Source: a bacterium | GTDB lineage: Bacteria; RBG-13-66-14 | Assembly (NCBI GenBank): GCA_026398675.1 | Contig: JAPLSK010000153.1 | Location: forward strand, 1 to 9,535 | Direction of reading: 5' to 3' | DNA length: 9,535 nucleotides | Shown here: piece by piece, positions 5,761-9,535 of the stretch | Position numbering within the stretch: position 1 is the stretch's first letter | Layout: every line of letters begins with the position of its first letter | Made by a program: the position numbers and the translations under genes | The notes under the pieces: model-generated | Told to the model about the DNA's origin: nothing | The model's database searches: none | Seen by the model: the letters and a program-made list of their open reading frames with translations, nothing else

Positions 5761-8700
5761 GCGTAGCATTATGAATTTTTCGAAGGCCGTGGTCGTGTCG
5801 TCACCGTCGCGGGCTTCGAGGGAATAGAGATATACGCCGTTGGCCAGCGGCCGGCCCCCGTTGTCGTTCCCGTCCCATTCGATGACGTTGAACCCCGTGA
5901 CGAGGTCGGTCGCCTCGAGGGTCCGCACCAGACGGCCGACGGGGGTGTAGATGCGGACGCACGCCTGGTCCGGGCGTGTGCTGGCGAAGAAGGTGAAAGC
6001 CGTCGGGCCCGGTGCCGGGTTGGGCACCACCAGCACCTCGGACAGGCCCAGACGGTCGGCCACCACCAGCTCCGCCGAGGCGGACCCCGGCTCGCCGAAG
6101 TTGTCGTAGCAGTAGAGCGTGAGCGTGTAATCCCCTGCGGGAAGCTCGAGCTGCCGTTCGACCACCCCCCGCGTGTAATCGCCGGGGACCGGCTTGTAGG
6201 CGTCGGTCAGGTCTATGTCGAAGCTGTGATTTTCAGCCTCGGCGACGAGAATGATGGGCCGGTCTATGTCGCCGGAGGCCATGGGCACCCCGCCGTCGGA
6301 GCGGATCAAAAGGATGCCCTGGGGGTCCGAGAGCTCGGCGGTGAGCTTGACGCTTCCGTCTATGTAGTCCCCGGAGGCGGTGGCGCCGTCGTCGAAGAAG
6401 AGGTTGACTTGGGGGCCCTCGTTGTCGGCGGGCGGGTCCACCGAGCCGACGATGGGCAGGCTCCAGACCTCGTCCCCCGAGAAGGGGCAGTCGGTGATCG
6501 TCTCACCTGTGGTCTCGTCCACCATGTAGGCCCGGAGCTCCAGGGTGTAGGGGTAAATCTCGTAGTCGGAGAGGTCGTCGTTCATGTCCAGCGGGAGGGC
6601 GATCTGGGTCCTGAAAGAGCCGTCAACGAGCTCCGTCGAGGCGGTGCCGACCAGGCGGTAGATGCGGGTCTCGTTGTAGGTGTAAGGCATCAGCGGGCGG
6701 TCGTAAGCCCGAATCTGGACGGTTCCCGTCAACTCCCTGGGGTTGTCCGGTGACTCTAGGGTCTGGACGCCCGTGACGACGATGACCGCACCCCGGGCGA
6801 CGACGGTGCCCGAAGGTGGGTCTATGTCCAGGCCGGGGACGGCCCGGCGAAGCACGGAGGCGGAATCGCCGAACATCGTCTGTCTTTGGCTGTTTAAGGG
6901 GTCGTTGCCGAGGATGAGGTCCTGCATGTGGGCCAGGCCGAAGGCCGGTGTTTCGAGGTGCTGGTCCGGGTGGTAGAAGGCTTCGAAAAGCAGGCGGTGG
7001 TATAAGTCCTGCGAGGCGCCGCCCGAGAGCCGCGTCGAGCCGGTCGTGGCGATGCAGCCCAGGGGGTGCCACAGGAGGAGCTCGCTGACGCAGTTGCGGT
7101 CCATGGAGAGGGTCCGGTCGAAGTCGGCGACCGAGCAGGACGACTGGATTAAGAGCGGCGGGACGGGGCACTCCCATTGGTCGAAGTCCCGGTAGAGGGG
7201 CGGGCGGTTCGTCTCCGCCAGCTCGTGGGCCCAGGTGTGCCAGGCGCCGTGGCCGATGAAGCTGACCACGAGCTCGCCCTGACGGATGGCATCCAGGAAC
7301 GCGGGCGTGACGTGCTCGCGGGTGGCCCAGCGGCGCTTGCCCACGTCGTACTTCTGGGGGGTGTAGTAGTTGTCCCGGGTCCGGGCCATGCCCAGGGCGG
7401 TCATGTAGACCTTGTCGGTGTACATCCCGGCCGGAGTGGAGGTCCGTAGCATGTTCTCGGCGTAGATGTCGAAGGTGATGGGCTCGTTTTGGGAGCCCGG
7501 GGGGGGGTCACCGTCGTAGTTCACGGTGTTGTCCGCCAGTAGGACGTGGTTGGTCTGCCAGCTGCCGCCCGGCAGTTCGGGGTAGACGCAAGCGAGGGCG
7601 ACATACGTATCGAGCTGGGAGGGTTCGTAGGCGCTGATGCGCGTGAGGGCGACCTGGGGCAGCGGCACGTCCGAGTCGGGCTGCTCCTCGGGAAGAAGGG
7701 ACGCGAAGTAGCCGTCGCAGGCGACGAAGTAGTGCTCGGGCGTGTAGGTGATGACGTACGCGGTGGGGAGCATGGCCTGGGGGAATTTTCTCCAGTTCGG
7801 GCCGAGGTAGCGGTGCTCGACGTCGCGGTAATCGCCGGACGTGTCGCCCACCAGGGTGACGAAGGTCAGCGGGTCGCCGACGCAGTCGGTCCAGGCGTGG
7901 TACAGGTAGTCGCGGATGGCGGTCGGGTCCAGCCGTCCGCCCGAGTACTCGTCGTAGATGTCGTCTACGCGGACTACCTGGACTCGGAAGCCCCTCGAGC
8001 GGTGCATCTCAACCAGGGGGTCCAGCGATGCGACGAGGTCCGGGTGGACGATGTAGACCAGGTCCGCGTCAACGGGGGAGTGGAGGTCCGACGGAGCGTC
8101 AAGGTAAACGTCCAGGGGAGGGAATGCCCGGGAGAGGTCCGCGACCGCGAGGTGGTAGTCCGGTTCGGCGTTCCAGGTAAAGGACGCGTCGCGGGAGCCC
8201 TCGGGGCCCGTGAGGTCGAAGTTCACCAGCGATTCACCACGCGTGAGATCCCAGATGGCGAGCGAGTCTCCGGTGACGTCGGTAACCCGCATAACGCGGT
8301 CGCCCGAAACGTCTGGCGGGCCCCAGCCTTCGAGTGAGCCCGACTGCATGCGCGGGCCGCGAGAGTAAATTACCTGGAAGCTGTCCGTGTACAGCCCCGC
8401 GTAAGACGAGGCTCCGGGGCTGTTGGAGCCGGGCACGGTCAGCTCGAAGGTCAGGTAGTTCGTCCCGTCCACCAGCTCACTCGAAGGTATGACCCCCCAG
8501 ACCTCGTAGAGCCTCCCCGTATCGCTCACCTGAACCGTGATAACGGCGTCTTGAGGCGTCCCGGCTTCCGTCCCGGCGTAAACTCGCAGCGTCGCAATCC
8601 TGTCGAGCTGGTACGCCTTGAATCTAAGGGCCAGCCGCGCGTCGCCGCCTCCGGAGTCCTGGTCGAAGAGCTGGTATTCTTCCGTGACGGAATTATTCGT

Positions 8701-8868
8701 GTCCACCGTGTCCCAAAATGAGTAATCCATCCCCTTCTGCAAGTCATTAGCCCGGGCCATGCTCTGGTCCTCTTCCTCGCAGTGCAGTCTGCCCTGAAGC
8801 CAGCCCAGGGACGGTGAGCCCGACGGGGCGGCGTCGGTCTCCCGGAAACGACGGAGCGTCCACAAGGC
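5758..8868 (-). CDS. PorU-like peptidase C25 (gingipain family), catalytic and C-terminal part, out of frame with its N-terminus
   Basis: Residue numbers count from the first possible start in this frame, TTG 8865 (1035 residues). The C25 fold covers about 267-675: 'DADLVYIVHPD', an 'RGFRVQVVRVDDIYDEYSGG' segment, 'FVTLVGDTSGDY', then the His box 'FIGHGAWHTWAHE' (His539) and the Cys box 'IQSSCSVADFD' (Cys577). It ends in a 'MFGDSASVLR' segment like the family's closing 'LGDP' motif. Ig-like beta regions follow. The last 100 residues resemble the T9SS type A/FlgD-like sorting domain ('VVPNPAPGPTAF', 'VRIYTPVGRLVRTL', 'IEWDGNDNGG', 'LANGVYLYSLEA'). PorU cleaves cargo C-terminal signals and attaches the cargo at the cell surface. 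This piece has no signal peptide. The frame is closed by a TAG just upstream (8869-8871), while the propeptide lies in the neighbouring frame, so one gene is split by a frameshift. An internal ATG at 8760 with AGAGG upstream could serve re-initiation. An ordinary secreted gingipain-like protease is the main alternative. Confidence 0.85.
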   Translation of the reverse strand, partial: ALWTLRRFRETDAAPSGSPSLGWLQGRLHCEEEDQSMARANDLQKGMDYSFWDTVDTNNSVTEEYQLFDQDSGGGDARLALRFKAYQLDRIATLRVYAGTEAGTPQDAVITVQVSDTGRLYEVWGVIPSSELVDGTNYLTFELTVPGSNSPGASSYAGLYTDSFQVIYSRGPRMQSGSLEGWGPPDVSGDRVMRVTDVTGDSLAIWDLTRGESLVNFDLTGPEGSRDASFTWNAEPDYHLAVADLSRAFPPLDVYLDAPSDLHSPVDADLVYIVHPDLVASLDPLVEMHRSRGFRVQVVRVDDIYDEYSGGRLDPTAIRDYLYHAWTDCVGDPLTFVTLVGDTSGDYRDVEHRYLGPNWRKFPQAMLPTAYVITYTPEHYFVACDGYFASLLPEEQPDSDVPLPQVALTRISAYEPSQLDTYVALACVYPELPGGSWQTNHVLLADNTVNYDGDPPPGSQNEPITFDIYAENMLRTSTPAGMYTDKVYMTALGMARTRDNYYTPQKYDVGKRRWATREHVTPAFLDAIRQGELVVSFIGHGAWHTWAHELAETNRPPLYRDFDQWECPVPPLLIQSSCSVADFDRTLSMDRNCVSELLLWHPLGCIATTGSTRLSGGASQDLYHRLLFEAFYHPDQHLETPAFGLAHMQDLILGNDPLNSQRQTMFGDSASVLRRAVPGLDIDPPSGTVVARGAVIVVTGVQTLESPDNPRELTGTVQIRAYDRPLMPYTYNETRIYRLVGTASTELVDGSFRTQIALPLDMNDDLSDYEIYPYTLELRAYMVDETTGETITDCPFSGDEVWSLPIVGSVDPPADNEGPQVNLFFDDGATASGDYIDGSVKLTAELSDPQGILLIRSDGGVPMASGDIDRPIILVAEAENHSFDIDLTDAYKPVPGDYTRGVVERQLELPAGDYTLTLYCYDNFGEPGSASAELVVADRLGLSEVLVVPNPAPGPTAFTFFASTRPDQACVRIYTPVGRLVRTLEATDLVTGFNVIEWDGNDNGGRPLANGVYLYSLEARDGDDTTTAFEKFIMLR

Positions 8869-9535
8869 CTAAGTCCAGGCCGGCCGCGCTCAGGTCCTCC
8901 GGGGTGACCCGGTAGAGCCCGTCCCCGCCCACCACGACCTTGAGGCGGGGCAGGGGGAGCTGGCCCGAGTGAAGCTGGTCCTCACGCGGGGGGGGCGGTG
9001 CCACGCGCCAGCCCTGTTCCCGGGCGTACTCGAAGTTGGGGGCCAGGCTCCGGGCCAGGTCAAGAGCCCAGGGGCTGTCGCCGGTCGAGGCGTCGGGGCG
9101 CAGGCGTCCGGTCGGGTAACGGAAGGCCACCTCGACCCGGATGCGCCGGTAGCCGGTCAACCGACCGTCGGCGTAACTCACCGGGCGAAGGAGGAATTGG
9201 GCCAGACGCCAGCCCCGCACCGTCTCAACCTCTCCGGATTCCGCGGTCGGCCGGGCGACGGACGCCAGGGTGGGGTCCAGCTCGTAGACCGGCACCATGG
9301 AAACCATGTCCCCCTCGCCCGACTCGACCCAACGCGGCGCGGGGAGGGGGTTGTCCACGTTCAGGGAGTACGGCTCGAGGACGAGCTCGGAAACGGTCGT
9401 GCCGGCGCCGGGAGGAATCCAAAGCCGGGCGCGGAACACGGGAAGACCCACGCTGCCCGGCAGGTCCTCGGTTGAGGTGCCGGAAACGCGTATCCCCGTG
9501 TAAGTCTCGTCCCCGACGGGCTCGGTGTAGGTTTC
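8747..9535 (-). CDS. N-terminal (propeptide) part of the same PorU-like C25 peptidase, cut by the window edge
   Basis: The frame is open from the right edge (first residues ETYTEPVGDETYTG) to TAA at 8747-8749, about 262 codons; the true start is outside the window. 'GLPVFRARLWIPPGAG' matches the opening of the C25 propeptide family, where a 'LPV...(V/I)P.GA' pattern is usual. Strand-rich sequence follows, then 'LKVVVGGDGLYRVTPEDLSA', the D-G-(I/L/V)-Y-(R/K)-(I/V)-T-x-x-D-L motif commonly found in PorU-type proteins just before the peptidase domain. After about position 8800 this frame looks non-coding: its third-codon bases turn A/T-rich, whereas the 5758-8868 frame stays GC-rich there. The last 20 or so residues before the stop are therefore probably not genuine. 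Reading on requires skipping one base (or gaining two) between 8868 and about 8760. The joined product would exceed 1,200 residues, in the range of PorU. Confidence 0.8.
   Translation of the reverse strand, partial: ETYTEPVGDETYTGIRVSGTSTEDLPGSVGLPVFRARLWIPPGAGTTVSELVLEPYSLNVDNPLPAPRWVESGEGDMVSMVPVYELDPTLASVARPTAESGEVETVRGWRLAQFLLRPVSYADGRLTGYRRIRVEVAFRYPTGRLRPDASTGDSPWALDLARSLAPNFEYAREQGWRVAPPPPREDQLHSGQLPLPRLKVVVGGDGLYRVTPEDLSAAGLDLGLVDAPSFPGDRRRPVGLTVPGLASGQTALRGRGPEHGPG

Noticed and set aside
8988..8996. Run of G bases suspected as the frameshift site of the peptidase gene
   Set aside because: The propeptide frame reads smoothly across it (VAPPPPRED) and continues into the conserved DGLYRVT motif, so the shift lies further downstream, below 8868.

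Overview
All protein genes in this window lie on the minus strand, so transcription runs from high to low coordinates. The DNA is GC-rich and tightly packed. It encodes outer-membrane beta-barrels, periplasmic parvulin-type chaperones and a gingipain-family peptidase with a C-terminal sorting-type domain, so the source is a diderm (Gram-negative-type) bacterium. Type IX secretion (T9SS)-like parts in GC-rich DNA suggest the FCB group or a neighbouring candidate phylum rather than a classic low-GC Bacteroidota. That placement is an inference; nothing here fixes the phylum.

Right part (4785-9535), secretion/attachment block. A large PorU-like peptidase C25 gene enters from the right edge. Its propeptide and N-terminal half (8747-9535) and its catalytic and C-terminal half (5758-8868) are in different frames, so the gene carries an apparent frameshift between about 8868 and 8747. 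Ten bases after its stop codon a PorV/PorQ-family beta-barrel begins (GTG at 5747). The order C25 peptidase then PorV barrel matches porU-porV of Bacteroidota T9SS, where PorU cleaves and attaches cargo and PorV shuttles it.

Middle (3469-4784). A second PorV/PorQ-family barrel (3721-4671) follows a 113-bp gap that holds a plausible sigma70-type promoter. After its stop comes a 252-bp intergenic stretch (3469-3720). This contains a GC-rich hairpin without a U-tract, three exact-period 30-bp tandem repeats (3547-3636), and a near-consensus promoter (TTGACA-18 bp-TATACT).

Left part (1-3468), one operon driven by that promoter: an FmdB-type zinc-ribbon protein, a double-parvulin lipoprotein, a second double-parvulin protein with a signal peptide and a C-terminal TPR tail, and rpoZ (RNA polymerase omega, cut by the left edge). 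Spacings are 3, 40 and 7 bases. In both chaperones only the first parvulin domain keeps the family's two conserved histidines.

Taken together, the window pairs outer-membrane cargo handling (PorU/PorV-like) with periplasmic folding factors that would help such barrels and secreted proteins mature. The functional link between the two transcription units is inferred from adjacency only. No RNA genes, mobile elements or CRISPR arrays were seen.
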